From contig NZ_JABBND010000001.1 in NCBI RefSeq assembly GCF_012933465.1, positions 620,001 to 684,000 of the forward strand: a DNA stretch of 64,000 nucleotides, in the 5' to 3' direction. Positions 32,157 to 40,868 of this stretch are shown here, piece after piece. Numbering within the stretch: position 1 is the first letter of the stretch; every line of letters starts with the position of its first letter. Below the pieces are notes generated by a model. The model did not search any database and was not told the DNA's origin. It saw only the letters and a program-made list of their open reading frames with translations. This DNA is from Actinomycetospora sp. TBRC 11914. Its GTDB lineage: Bacteria; Actinomycetota; Actinomycetes; Mycobacteriales; Pseudonocardiaceae. Both the position numbers and the translations under genes were made by a program.

Positions 32157-32849
32157 TCAGCGGTCGCCGGGAGCGTCGTGGCTGCTCACGGGCGCGCAGC
32201 GCGCGTACCGGTCCCGCACCGCCGCGACGACGCCGTCGTGGTCGCCCAGCGGCTCGGCCACCACGGCCGCGCCCGCGTCGCCCAGCCACCGGTGGAACGC
32301 CCCCGGCGCGAGCAGCCACGTCGCCAGCGCGACCGGCCCGTCCTGCGCCGCCACGACGTCGGCCACCCGCGGATCACCGCCCGCGATGTAGCCGACCGGC
32401 ACCTCGCTCCCGAGCCGCGCGGCGAAGAGCCCCGCGGCCGTGCGCAGGTCCTCCTGGGCGACCGCGTCCGTCGAGCCCGCCGCCGCCAGGACGACCCGCT
32501 CGCCGTGCCACCCGGCCTCGCGCAGCCGCTCCAGCGCCACGTCCACCAGCCCCGAGTCGGGCCCCAGCGGCTCCGCCAGGCGCACGTCGTCCCGCCCGAC
32601 CGCGGCCAACTGGCCGGGGACGTCGACCCGCACGTGGAAGCCCGCCGCCAGGAACGCCGGGACCACCACGACCGGCCCGGGGAGCTCCGGCAGCACGTCG
32701 GCGAGCTGCGGCCGCGCCACCCCGGCGTACGCCAGCCGGACCTCGACCCCGGGCAGCGCCGCCCGCAGCCGCAGCAGCAGCCGTCCCCAGGTACCCCGGC
32801 CGGCGGCGTCACCGGTGCCGTGGGCGAGGACGACGAGCGCGGGGGTCAC
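32157..32849 (-). CDS. Sirohydrochlorin chelatase CbiX-like
   Basis: A 230-residue two-repeat chelatase. VVLAHGTGDAAGRGTW carries the first-half His motif, VVVVPAFLAAGFHVRVDVP the second His-containing strand, and VVLAAAGSTDAVAQED starts the second repeat. It would insert iron into sirohydrochlorin to make sirohaem, the cofactor of the nitrite reductases encoded nearby. The GTG overlaps the hemD stop as GTGA; it ends the narK-nirB-nirD-hemD-cbiX series. Its last codons contain a half copy of the palindromic element, so the C-terminal CAPVSSHDAPGDR may be element-derived. Confidence 0.82.
   Translation of the reverse strand: MTPALVVLAHGTGDAAGRGTWGRLLLRLRAALPGVEVRLAYAGVARPQLADVLPELPGPVVVVPAFLAAGFHVRVDVPGQLAAVGRDDVRLAEPLGPDSGLVDVALERLREAGWHGERVVLAAAGSTDAVAQEDLRTAAGLFAARLGSEVPVGYIAGGDPRVADVVAAQDGPVALATWLLAPGAFHRWLGDAGAAVVAEPLGDHDGVVAAVRDRYARCAPVSSHDAPGDR
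32183..32202 (+). repeat. Half element G, right end of palindromic family
   Basis: TGCTCACGGGCGCGCAGCGC matches the right end of elements A-E at 19 of 20 positions, but the left palindrome arm is missing. It lies within the 3' coding end of the chelatase gene, not at its stop. Confidence 0.5.
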
Positions 32850-33697
32850 GGTCGCGGGGTACCCGCCACGTGCTCCTCCAGCCGCCGCACCATCGCCCCC
32901 AGACGGAAGCGGTCGGGCGCGATCGAGGGCACGTCGCGGCGGTCCAGCGGCGCTGCGGTCACCGGCCCCACCGCGCAGGCCAGCACCCCCGATCCGCCCG
33001 GACCGCCGCGCAGCGCCGCCACCAGGTCCTCGTCCCGCCCGAGGGTCTCGGCCCGCTGCAGCAGCCCTTCCACGGCGGGCGCGCTGGTGAAGGTCACGAC
33101 GTCGACGTCGCGCCCGACGATCGCGTCGATCAGCGCGTCGACGGCGGGCAGGTCGGGCGGCGGCTCCCACCGGTAGACGTGCACCTCGACGACGTCCGCG
33201 CCCGCCTCGCGCAGCGCCGCCAGGAACCCCGTCATCGGGTCGCCGTGCAGCTGGACCGCGATCCGGCGACCCGCGAGCGGACCCTCACCTCCGGCCAGGA
33301 GGTGCTCGAGCACCTCGGGCGACGACTCGGTGGCCTCCGCCGCCCACACCTCGCGCAGCCCCGCGCCGCGGATCGCGCCGCGCGCCTTCGGGCCCCGGGC
33401 GAGCAGTGCCGCGTCACCGAGCACCGCCCGCAGCCGCTCGCCGAGCCCCCACTCGTCGGCCACCTCCAGCCAGCCGCGGAAGCCCTGACCGGTCGTCGCG
33501 ACGACGACTGCGGGCGGCGCGTCCAGCAGGGCGCGGGTGGTCGCGGCCAGCTCGGCGTCGTCGGCGAGCGGGACGATGCGCATGGTCGGGCCGTGCAGCG
33601 TCGTCGCCCCGCGCCGGTGCAGCAGGTCGATCTGGTCGTCGGCGCGCCGGTCGGCCGTCACGCCGACCCGCACGCCCTCGAGCGGCCCTGGTGTCAT
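32846..33697 (-). CDS. Uroporphyrinogen-III synthase-like protein
   Basis: A 283-residue HemD-family protein. VRVGVTADRRADDQIDLLHRRGA is the N-terminal strand, VVVATTGQGFRGWLEVADEWG and RIAVQLHGDPMTGFLAALRE follow, and VDVVTFTSAPAVEGLLQRAE is the family motif near the active cleft. It would close uroporphyrinogen III for sirohaem synthesis. In the comparable mycobacterial locus (Rv0260c) the HemD part carries an extra C-terminal winged-helix domain; here the protein ends at GTPRP without one. Start and stop overlap both neighbours by 4 bases. Confidence 0.82.
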   Translation of the reverse strand: MTPGPLEGVRVGVTADRRADDQIDLLHRRGATTLHGPTMRIVPLADDAELAATTRALLDAPPAVVVATTGQGFRGWLEVADEWGLGERLRAVLGDAALLARGPKARGAIRGAGLREVWAAEATESSPEVLEHLLAGGEGPLAGRRIAVQLHGDPMTGFLAALREAGADVVEVHVYRWEPPPDLPAVDALIDAIVGRDVDVVTFTSAPAVEGLLQRAETLGRDEDLVAALRGGPGGSGVLACAVGPVTAAPLDRRDVPSIAPDRFRLGAMVRRLEEHVAGTPRP

Positions 33698-34125
33698 GCG
33701 CTCCCGATCTCGACCACCCCGTCCACCACCCGCACAGGATAGGTGGCGACGGCGACCGAGTCGTCCTCGAGTGCGACGCCGGAGTCGAGCGCGAAGTGCT
33801 GCTTGTACAGCGGCGACGCGACGACGGGCGTGCCCCCGAGGTCGCCGACGATGCCCCGCGAGAGCACCGACGCGCCGGAGAACGGGTCGAGGTTGTGCAG
33901 GGCGTAGAGCTCGTCGTCACGGGTCCGGAACACCGCCACCGGTTCCCCGCCGACGAGCGCGCACACGCCCCGTTCCGGGGTGAGGCGCTCGAGCGGGCAG
34001 ATCCGCGTCCAGCCGTCGGTCGCGGGCGGGGTGACGGGCGCGGTGGGTTCCGGACGCGGGTCCTTGGCCTCGGCGCCGTCGGTGGAGCCGTCGGGGTGGT
34101 GGCGGACATCGGCGTACGTGGTCAT
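33694..34125 (-). CDS. nirD: Nitrite reductase small subunit
   Basis: A 143-residue NirD protein with a Rieske-like fold: WTRICPLERLTPERGVCALV, VAVFRTRDDELYALHNLDPF and GTPVVASPLYKQHFALDSG. As in other NirD proteins the Rieske Cys and His ligands are absent. It carries an N-terminal extension of about 35 residues rich in Pro, Asp and Glu. It is the partner of NirB in NADH-dependent reduction of nitrite to ammonium in the cytosol. The ATG overlaps the nirB stop. Confidence 0.9.
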   Translation of the reverse strand: MTTYADVRHHPDGSTDGAEAKDPRPEPTAPVTPPATDGWTRICPLERLTPERGVCALVGGEPVAVFRTRDDELYALHNLDPFSGASVLSRGIVGDLGGTPVVASPLYKQHFALDSGVALEDDSVAVATYPVRVVDGVVEIGSA

Positions 34126-36737
34126 GCGGGGGCCCCCACGGGGATCGTCGGGCCGGCGATGCGGGTGGGCGCCGGCGTGGTGTCGAAGCCGAGCGACCCC
34201 AGGTCGGTCGGCTGGCCCTCCTTCATCCCGGCGGGCACCCGGCGGCCGAGGTGGTCGACGAACTCGATCGTCGGGTCCGGGGTGCCGGGGGCGTTGACGA
34301 ACGAGGTGAAGCGGGCGAGCTTGTCCGGGTCGTCGAGGACGGCCGCCCACTCGTCGGCGTAGCTGCGCACGTGGCGGGCCATCTGCTCGTCGAGCGAGGC
34401 GCAGATGCCGAGCGAGTCCTCGATGACCACCTCGCGCAGGTGGTCGATCCCGCCCTCGAGCGACTCGATCCACGGCGCCGTGCGCTGCAGCCGGTCGGCG
34501 GTGCGCACGTAGAACATGAGGTACCGGTCGATGGTGCGCACGAGCGTCCCGGTGTCGAGGTCGGAGGCGAGCAGCTCGGCGTGGCGGGGCGTGAACCCGC
34601 CGTTGCCGCCGACGTAGAGGTTCCAGCCGTGCTCGGTGGCGATGATCCCGAAGTCCTTCGAGCGGGCCTCGGCGCACTCGCGGGCGCAGCCGCTGACCCC
34701 GGACTTGAGCTTGTGGGGCGACCGCAGCCCGCGGTAGCGCAGCTCGAGCGCGACGGCCAGGCCGACCGAGTCCTGCACGCCGTAGCGGCACCAGTCGGTG
34801 CCCACGCACGACTTCACCGTGCGCAGCGCCTTGCCGTACGCGTGCCCGGACTCGAACCCGGCGTCGACCAGGCGCTTCCAGATCCGCGGCAGGTCGTCGA
34901 GCCGTGCCCCGAACATGTCGATCCGCTGCCCGCCGGTGATCTTGGTGTACAGCCCGAAGTCGCGGGCGACCTCGCCGATCGCGATGAGGCCCTCCCCGGT
35001 GACCTCGCCGCCCGGCAGGCGCGGCACCACCGAGTAGGTGCCGTTGCGCTGCATGTTCGCGAGCGCGTGGTCGTTGGTGTCCTGCAGCGTGGCGGACTCG
35101 CCGTCGAGGACGTGGCCGCCGGCGAGCGTGGCGAGCATGGACGCGACGGCGGGCTTGCAGACGTCGCAGCCGTGCCCGGTGCCGTACGCCGCGAGGATCT
35201 CCGAGAAGGTCGCCAGCCCGGTGGCCAGGACGATCTCGTACAGCTCGGCCCGCGACTGCGCGAAGTGCTCGCAGAGGGCCTTCGACACCTCGACGCCGCA
35301 GCTCGCGAGGACCTTGCCGAGCGTCGGCACGCACGAGCCGCAGGTCGTGCCCGCCCGCGTGCACGCCTTGAGCTGCGGCACCGTCGTCGCCTCGCCGGAG
35401 GCGATGGCGTCGACGAGCGCGCCCTTGGTGACCGCGTTGCAGGAGCAGATCTGGGCCCCGTCGGGCAGCGCGTCGATCCCGACGCCGACAGCGCCCTCCC
35501 CCGCCGGCGCGATCAGCGACATCGGGTCGCCGGGCAGCTCCGCGCCGAGGAACCCGCGCAGCGTCTCGTAGTTCGACGCGTCCCCGACGAGGACCCCGCC
35601 GAGCAGGGTGCGGGCGTCGTCGCTCACCACGAGCTTGGAGTAGGTGCCGGTCACCGGGTCGTCGAGGCGGACCTCGAGGGCGCCCGCCGTCGTCGCGTGG
35701 GCGTCGCCGAAGCTCGCGACGTCGACGCCGAGCAGCTTGAGCTTGGTGGACAGGTCGGCCTCGGTGAACCGGGCCTCGGCGTCGTCGCCGGCCAGCCGCC
35801 CGGCCACCACCTCGGCCATCGCGTAGCCGGGGGCGACCAGGCCGTAGGTGCGCCCGCGGACGGCCGCCACCTCGCCGATCGCCCAGACGTGCTCGTCGGT
35901 CGTGCGGCAGCGCTCGTCCACCAGCACCCCGCCGCGCTCCCCGACGTCGAGCCCGATCTCCCGCGCCAGCGCGTCGGCGGGCCGGATGCCCGCGGAGAAG
36001 ACGACGACGGACGCGTCGAGCTCGGTGCCGTCGGAGAGCGTCACGGTGAGCCCGCCGCGGTGGTCGCGGGCGATCGACGACGTCGAGACGCCGGTGTGCA
36101 CCCGCAGTCCCAGGTCGGACACCAGCCGGTACAGCAGCGCTCCCCCGGCGTCGTCGACCTGGACCGGCATCAGCCGCGGCGCCATCTCCACGACGTGCGG
36201 GGACAGGCCGAGCTGTCGCAGCGCGTTCGCCGCCTCCAGCCCGAGCAGCCCGCCGCCGACGACGACGCCGGACCGACGGCCCGCGCCGGCGTCGGCCGTG
36301 GCGGTCTCGGCGGCGGCACGGAGCCCGTCGAGGTCGTCGAGGGTGCGGTAGACGAACACGCCGTCGAGGTCGTGGCCGGGCACCGGCGGCACGAAAGGCA
36401 CCGACCCGGTCGCGAGCACGAGCTCGTCGTAGTCGACGGCGCGGCCGCGGCGGGTGGTGACCCGGCGGGCCGACCGGTCCACCGCGACGGCCGGGTCGTC
36501 GAGGTGCAGCTCGACGAGCCCGTCGGCGTGGAACTCGTCGTCGGCGAGCGCCAGGTCGTCCTCGGTGGCCTCGCCGACGTAGGAGGACAGGGCCACCCGG
36601 TCGTAGGCCGGCCGCGACTCCTCGGCGAGCACGACGACGCGCCAGGCGCCCTCGGTGTCGCGGCGGCGCAGGCTCTCGACGAACCGGTGGCCGACCATGC
36701 CGTGGCCGACGACGACGACGGTGCGGGGTTCCAACAT
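34122..36737 (-). CDS. nirB: NADH-dependent nitrite reductase large subunit
   Basis: An 871-residue NirB with all expected parts: N-terminal FAD site VVVVGHGMVGHRFVESL, NAD site SGVVVGGGLLGLEAANAL, a BFD-like [2Fe-2S] segment (ICSCNAVTKG, then CTRAGTTCGSC), the ferredoxin-like domain (ITGGQRIDMFGA), and the sirohaem/[4Fe-4S] ligands C-x5-C in CVGTDWC and C-x3-C in SGCARECAEA. It reduces nitrite to ammonium with NirD. It follows narK, separated by palindromic element C, and is overlapped by nirD. Confidence 0.95.
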   Translation of the reverse strand: MLEPRTVVVVGHGMVGHRFVESLRRRDTEGAWRVVVLAEESRPAYDRVALSSYVGEATEDDLALADDEFHADGLVELHLDDPAVAVDRSARRVTTRRGRAVDYDELVLATGSVPFVPPVPGHDLDGVFVYRTLDDLDGLRAAAETATADAGAGRRSGVVVGGGLLGLEAANALRQLGLSPHVVEMAPRLMPVQVDDAGGALLYRLVSDLGLRVHTGVSTSSIARDHRGGLTVTLSDGTELDASVVVFSAGIRPADALAREIGLDVGERGGVLVDERCRTTDEHVWAIGEVAAVRGRTYGLVAPGYAMAEVVAGRLAGDDAEARFTEADLSTKLKLLGVDVASFGDAHATTAGALEVRLDDPVTGTYSKLVVSDDARTLLGGVLVGDASNYETLRGFLGAELPGDPMSLIAPAGEGAVGVGIDALPDGAQICSCNAVTKGALVDAIASGEATTVPQLKACTRAGTTCGSCVPTLGKVLASCGVEVSKALCEHFAQSRAELYEIVLATGLATFSEILAAYGTGHGCDVCKPAVASMLATLAGGHVLDGESATLQDTNDHALANMQRNGTYSVVPRLPGGEVTGEGLIAIGEVARDFGLYTKITGGQRIDMFGARLDDLPRIWKRLVDAGFESGHAYGKALRTVKSCVGTDWCRYGVQDSVGLAVALELRYRGLRSPHKLKSGVSGCARECAEARSKDFGIIATEHGWNLYVGGNGGFTPRHAELLASDLDTGTLVRTIDRYLMFYVRTADRLQRTAPWIESLEGGIDHLREVVIEDSLGICASLDEQMARHVRSYADEWAAVLDDPDKLARFTSFVNAPGTPDPTIEFVDHLGRRVPAGMKEGQPTDLGSLGFDTTPAPTRIAGPTIPVGAPA

Positions 36738-36756
36738 GTGCTCCCTTCGGTCGCCC

Positions 36757-36814
36757 GTGAGCAGAAAAGGTCGCTATACCGACACTTTCTGCTCACGAGC
36801 GCGCAGCGCACCTA
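36757..36814. repeat. Three-hairpin palindromic element C
   Basis: A 40-base palindrome (36757-36796) almost identical to element A, with one substitution that breaks the inner GTCGG/CCGAC stem by a C-C mismatch. It ends GCGC-GCA-GCGC-ACCTA, whose CTA is the minus-strand TAG stop of narK. It lies between two same-strand genes and begins 19 bases before (upstream of) the nirB start codon, so it could attenuate or process the narK-nirB transcript. Confidence 0.85.
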
Positions 36815-38194
36815 GGCGGACGCGTAGCTGACCGTCGAGCCCGTGGCCGGGTCGGTCGCGGCCTTCGAGCGGCGCAGGTAGACGACGTAGGTGACGACGA
36901 AGCAGACCGCGTAGAAGGCGACGAACGCCCAGAACGCGGGGGTGCCGGACTTCGTCGACTGGAACGAGGCGCGGAACGCGAGGTTGATGAGCAGCCCGCC
37001 GAAGGCGCCGATCGCACCGGCGATCCCGATGACCGCGCCCGACGTGCGGCGCGCCCACAACAGCGCGCCCTGCTGGTCCCAGCCGCGCGATTCCGACGAT
37101 GCCAGCGCCTTCGTCCGGAAGATCGCCGGGATCATCTTGTAGACCGAGCCGTTGCCGATGCCGGAGGTGATGAACAGCAGCACGAAGCCGACGACGAACA
37201 ACGGCAGCGACTTGATCCCCGACGCCCAGATGCAGATCAGCGCGCTGACCGCCATCGCGACGAAGTTCCAGAACGTGACCCGCGTGCCGCCGATCCGGTC
37301 GGAGAGCATCCCGCCCACCGGCCGGATCAGGGATCCGAGCAGCGGGCCGATGAACGTGATCGAGGCGGCCTGCAGCGGGGTGCGGCCGAACTGGTTCTGC
37401 AGCACCAGGCCGAAGGCGAAGCTGTAGCCGATGAACGACCCGAAGGTGCCGATGTAGAGGAAGGAGAGGATCCAGGTCTGCGCGTCCTTCGCCGCCTCCG
37501 CGAGCGCACCGGTGTCGTTGCGCACCGTCGACAGGTTGTCCATGAACAGCGCCGCGCCGACCAGCGCGATGACGATCAGCGGGATGTAGACCGCCAGCAG
37601 GATCCGCGGGGAGCCGGTGCCGGCCGTCGCGATGATCAGCAGCCCGACCAGCTGGATGACCGCGACGCCGAGGTTCCCGCCGCCGGCGTTGAGCCCGAGC
37701 GCCTTGCCCTTCTCGCTCTCGCGGAAGAAGGCGTTGATGTTCGTCATCGACGAGGCGAAGTTGCCGCCGCCGACGCCGGCGATCGCCGCCACCACCATGA
37801 ACGTCGTGTACGACGTGCCGGGGTGCATGACGATCGCGGCGAGGATCGCCGGCACCAGCAGGAGCGCGGCCGAGATGATGGTCCAGTTGCGGCCGCCGAA
37901 CACCGCGACCGCCATCGAGTAGGGCAGCCGGAGCACCGAACCGACGAGGGTGGGCATCGAGACCAGGAAGAACTTGCCGGCGGTGTCGATGTGGTACGCG
38001 TCGCCCATGAACAGCGTGAGCACCGCGAAGAGCGACCAGATCGAGAAGCCGATGTGCTCGGAGAACACCGAGAACCACAGGTTCCGGTTCGCGATCTTCT
38101 TCCCGGTGCTCTCCCAGAAGCCCGGATCCTCCGGACGCCAGTCGTCGATCCACCGGCCCCCGCGGGTCCCGGCGGCCTCGGCGGCCACGCTCAT
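36812..38194 (-). CDS. narK: Nitrate/nitrite MFS transporter
   Basis: A 460-residue protein with about twelve membrane segments. The NarK signature appears as GVGGGNFASSMTNINAFF and again as GIGNGSVYKMIPAIF (two nitrate-signature G-rich helices), and LPYSMAVAVFGGRNW follows the first conserved Arg helix, VGSVLRLPYS. The N-terminal WRPEDPGFWESTGKKIANRNL is typical of actinobacterial NarK. It imports nitrate or exchanges nitrate for nitrite, feeding NirBD. The narK start is preceded, 84 bases upstream, by a GlnR-like box. Confidence 0.92.
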   Translation of the reverse strand: MSVAAEAAGTRGGRWIDDWRPEDPGFWESTGKKIANRNLWFSVFSEHIGFSIWSLFAVLTLFMGDAYHIDTAGKFFLVSMPTLVGSVLRLPYSMAVAVFGGRNWTIISAALLLVPAILAAIVMHPGTSYTTFMVVAAIAGVGGGNFASSMTNINAFFRESEKGKALGLNAGGGNLGVAVIQLVGLLIIATAGTGSPRILLAVYIPLIVIALVGAALFMDNLSTVRNDTGALAEAAKDAQTWILSFLYIGTFGSFIGYSFAFGLVLQNQFGRTPLQAASITFIGPLLGSLIRPVGGMLSDRIGGTRVTFWNFVAMAVSALICIWASGIKSLPLFVVGFVLLFITSGIGNGSVYKMIPAIFRTKALASSESRGWDQQGALLWARRTSGAVIGIAGAIGAFGGLLINLAFRASFQSTKSGTPAFWAFVAFYAVCFVVTYVVYLRRSKAATDPATGSTVSYASA

Positions 38195-38277
38195 CTCGCC
38201 ACGCCCTCTCGATCACCGGGCGCGGTGACGTGCCGCGCCCTCGGTCCCGACTCGAGGGGCGACGCTAGGCACGCGTC

Positions 38278-38293
38278 GTTACGGCGGCGTGAC
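38278..38293 (-). promoter_or_regulatory. GlnR-like box upstream of narK
   Basis: On the minus strand this reads GTCAC-GCCGCC-GTAAC, fitting gTnAC-n6-GaAAC with one mismatch in the second half-site. GlnR activates nitrite and nitrate assimilation genes in actinobacteria, so the position before narK-nirBD is meaningful. A GAAAC lies 10 bases further upstream. Confidence 0.5.
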
Positions 38294-38339
38294 GCTGCGT
38301 TTCACGGCGACGACGGACCGAGGGCCCGTCATCACATCG

Positions 38340-39236
38340 TCAGAGCAGTTCGGTGACCACGCGGGCGGCGTGCTCGAGCCCGCGCAGCGACTCCTTGGTG
38401 CAGGCCGGGTGCTGGGCGTGGACCGCGAGCCGGAAGAGCAGCCCGTGCAGCAGCATCTGGGGCCACGCCACCAGGTGCGACCAGCGCCCGACGATGCCCG
38501 AGTCGGCCCCGCCCCAGGCCAGGGCGTCCACGACGACGACGGCGGCCGCCCACTCGACCGGCCGCCAGAACGGCACGACGTCGAGCACCGCGGGCGGCGC
38601 CTGCTCGGTGCCGGGGCCCTCGGGGGTGTCCGGCCCGTCGAAGAGCACGGTGCCGAACAGGTCGCCGTGCACCAGCTGGGACGGCACCGTCACGGGGACG
38701 CGCCGGCGGACCAGCTCGGCGAACAGGTCACCGCCGGTCTCGGCGTCGAGCGACACGGAGCGCTCGCCGAAGGCCATGCGGTCGGCCCGGGCGAGGATGT
38801 CGTCGCGGTCGTCGACGAGGCGGGGGCGGGCGAGCTTGGCGGTGGCGCGGTGCAGCCGCAGCGAGACCGCGACGACGTCGTCGTGCCGGGGGCGGACCTG
38901 CCCGGCCACGTCGTGGCACGCCGCCCAGCCCGAGACCACGCGCCGCCCGTCCGAGGCACGCACCGGACGGGCGACGCGCACGCCGTCGACCCCGGAGGCG
39001 GCCAGCTCCTCGGTGGTGGCCGCGGACCACGCCGCGAGCACCGTGTCCGACACCGGCCGCAGCAGGATGCCGTCGCACGTCCAGGCGGGCCCGGGCAGGT
39101 GCGGGCGTGGCCGTGGTTCCGCCTCACGGACCCCGAACGCGGTGCGCACGTGCAGGGGCGGACCCTCGGGCTCGCCGGCCGCGGCCGGCGGCTGCGCCCG
39201 GGTGTCCTGGGGCGGGGCGGCGGTCACGCTCCGCAC
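38340..39236 (-). CDS. TIGR02569-family protein (Rv3205c-like)
   Basis: A 298-residue actinobacterial protein with remote resemblance to aminoglycoside phosphotransferases. VPSQLVHGDLFGTVLFDG has the H-G-D of the kinase-like catalytic loop, and VLDVVPFWRPVEWAAAVVVVDAL resembles the metal-binding D-x-x-P-x-W segment. Substrate and activity are unknown. The family is conserved beside adnA and moeZ in mycobacteria. The start is a GTG at 39236; another GTG 9 bases later (39227) is equally possible. It lies after cynS on the same strand. Confidence 0.72.
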   Translation of the reverse strand: MRSVTAAPPQDTRAQPPAAAGEPEGPPLHVRTAFGVREAEPRPRPHLPGPAWTCDGILLRPVSDTVLAAWSAATTEELAASGVDGVRVARPVRASDGRRVVSGWAACHDVAGQVRPRHDDVVAVSLRLHRATAKLARPRLVDDRDDILARADRMAFGERSVSLDAETGGDLFAELVRRRVPVTVPSQLVHGDLFGTVLFDGPDTPEGPGTEQAPPAVLDVVPFWRPVEWAAAVVVVDALAWGGADSGIVGRWSHLVAWPQMLLHGLLFRLAVHAQHPACTKESLRGLEHAARVVTELL

Positions 39237-39304
39237 GCTACATCCGCACGGGTCGAGTCAGGCCGACGCGCGGCGGCGTGTCGAGGGGTCGGTCCCCGCG
39301 ACGG

Positions 39305-39745
39305 TCACCAGACCTTGTACGGCAGGAACTTGCCGCTCCAGATCAGCTTGACGCGGTCGCCCTTCGGGTCGGGCTCGCGCTCGAACTCCAGCGAGAAGTC
39401 GATGGCGCTCATGATGCCGTCGCCGAACTCCTCGCGGATGAGCTCGTGCAGCGCCGAGCCGTAGACCTGCAGCGCCTCCTGCAGCCGGTAGGTCACCGGC
39501 TCGGTGGGGTCGAGCGCCGCCTCACCGCGCACCGGCGGGAGGGCGAGCGCGGCGACGGCGGCGTCGTCGAGACCGAGCACCCCACCGACCTGCTGGGCCT
39601 GCTCGGCGTCGAGGGGCTGCTGGCCCAGCAGCGCCGAGGTCGTCCAGACCAGGGAGCGGCCGAGGGTGTCGGCGAGCTGCTGCCAGCTCATGCCCTTCGC
39701 GTCCTTGGCGGCGACCACCGCGCGGCCCGCCTCGAGCCTGTCCAT
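39305..39745 (-). CDS. cynS: Cyanate hydratase (cyanase)
   Basis: A 146-residue cyanase. The N-terminal helix-turn-helix-like domain (MSWQQLADTLGRSLVWTTSALL) is followed by the catalytic domain YRLQEALQVYGSALHELIRE and FGDGIMSAIDF, placing the catalytic residues at Arg87, Glu90 and Ser113. It ends with GKFLPYKVW, like other cyanases. The enzyme converts cyanate and bicarbonate to ammonium and CO2. AGGAGGAACCG precedes the ATG. It follows menC by 18 bases; functionally it fits the Nit1C and nitrite genes nearby, not menaquinone synthesis. Confidence 0.93.
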   Translation of the reverse strand: MDRLEAGRAVVAAKDAKGMSWQQLADTLGRSLVWTTSALLGQQPLDAEQAQQVGGVLGLDDAAVAALALPPVRGEAALDPTEPVTYRLQEALQVYGSALHELIREEFGDGIMSAIDFSLEFEREPDPKGDRVKLIWSGKFLPYKVW

Positions 39746-39763
39746 CGGTTCCTCCTGAGTGCG

Positions 39764-40849
39764 TCAGCGGACGGCGTCGACGGCGCCCGGGTCGGTCGGG
39801 ACCCCATCGTCCACGCGGCGTAGTACCCGTCTCAACCGGTCGAGCCACCACGACGCCCGGTCCGGGGACGCGGCGTGCTCCGCGAGCGCGGCCACGGGGA
39901 CGGGGGGCGGCGCGGTCGGCACCGCGATCGCCCCGCCGACGGGGACGACGGCGTCGCCCGGGGCCACCGTGTCGGCCGCCAGCAGGCTCGTCGTCGCGAG
40001 CCCGCAGGCGTGCGGCAGCTCGGGCAGCGCGCCCGCCAGCGCCAGACCGGCGGCGAGCCCGACCGAGCTCTCCACCGCCGAGGACACCACGCACGGCAGC
40101 CCGATGGCCTCGGCGATCCGCAGCGACGCCGCGATCCCGCCCAGCGGCGCGACCTTGACGACGGCGACGTCCGCGGCCTGCGCGGCCACCACCCGCATCG
40201 GGTCCCCGGCGCGGCGGATCGACTCGTCGGCGGCGACCGGGACGTCCACCCGGCGCCGGACCGCCGCGAGCTCCTCCACCGTCGGGCACGGCTGCTCGAC
40301 GTACTCCAGCCCGCCCGCGGCCCGGTCGAGCGTGGTGATCGCGGCCACGGCGGCGTCGACGTCCCAGCCGGCGTTCGCGTCGACCCTCACCCGGCCGGCC
40401 GGCCCCAGGGCGTCGCGGACCGCCTCGACGCGGGCGAGGTCCTCGGCGGGGTCCTGGCCCCGCTCGGCGACCTTCACCTTGGCCGTGCCCGCGCCCGAGG
40501 CGACGACGATGCGGTGCGCCTGCGCGGGCCCGACGGCGGGCACGGTCGCGTTCACCGGGACGCTCGCCCGCCGGGGCGCCGGCCACGGTGCGCCGAGCAG
40601 GCCCGCCGACTCCAGCGCACAGCGCAGCCAGGGCACGGCCTCGTCGTCGTCGTACTCGGTGAAGGGGCAGAACTCGCCCCAGGGCGCGGCGGTGTCCCCG
40701 AGGTCGTCGGCCCGGCGCAGCAGCAGCGTCTCCCGCACGGTGATCCCGCGGAACCGGGTCCGCATCGGCAGCGCGACGACGGCCACGGCCAGCTCGGACC
40801 CGGCCGGTCCGGGGACGACGGTCACGGGGTCGGGTCGGGCGTCGCTCAC
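39764..40849 (-). CDS. menC: o-Succinylbenzoate synthase
   Basis: A 361-residue enolase-superfamily enzyme for menaquinone synthesis. VVALPMRTRFRGITVRE opens the family, TAKVKVAE has the K-x-K acid/base pair, VRVDANAGWD and YVEQP and VAADES are the metal ligands in order, and VKVAPLGGIAASL carries the second catalytic Lys. The GTG start used lies only 19 bases from the divergent menE start with no clear ribosome-binding site, so the true start of one or both may be further in. The next gene downstream is cynS. Confidence 0.88.
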   Translation of the reverse strand: MSDARPDPVTVVPGPAGSELAVAVVALPMRTRFRGITVRETLLLRRADDLGDTAAPWGEFCPFTEYDDDEAVPWLRCALESAGLLGAPWPAPRRASVPVNATVPAVGPAQAHRIVVASGAGTAKVKVAERGQDPAEDLARVEAVRDALGPAGRVRVDANAGWDVDAAVAAITTLDRAAGGLEYVEQPCPTVEELAAVRRRVDVPVAADESIRRAGDPMRVVAAQAADVAVVKVAPLGGIAASLRIAEAIGLPCVVSSAVESSVGLAAGLALAGALPELPHACGLATTSLLAADTVAPGDAVVPVGGAIAVPTAPPPVPVAALAEHAASPDRASWWLDRLRRVLRRVDDGVPTDPGAVDAVR

Positions 40850-40868
40850 CGTGCCTACGGTAGAGACC

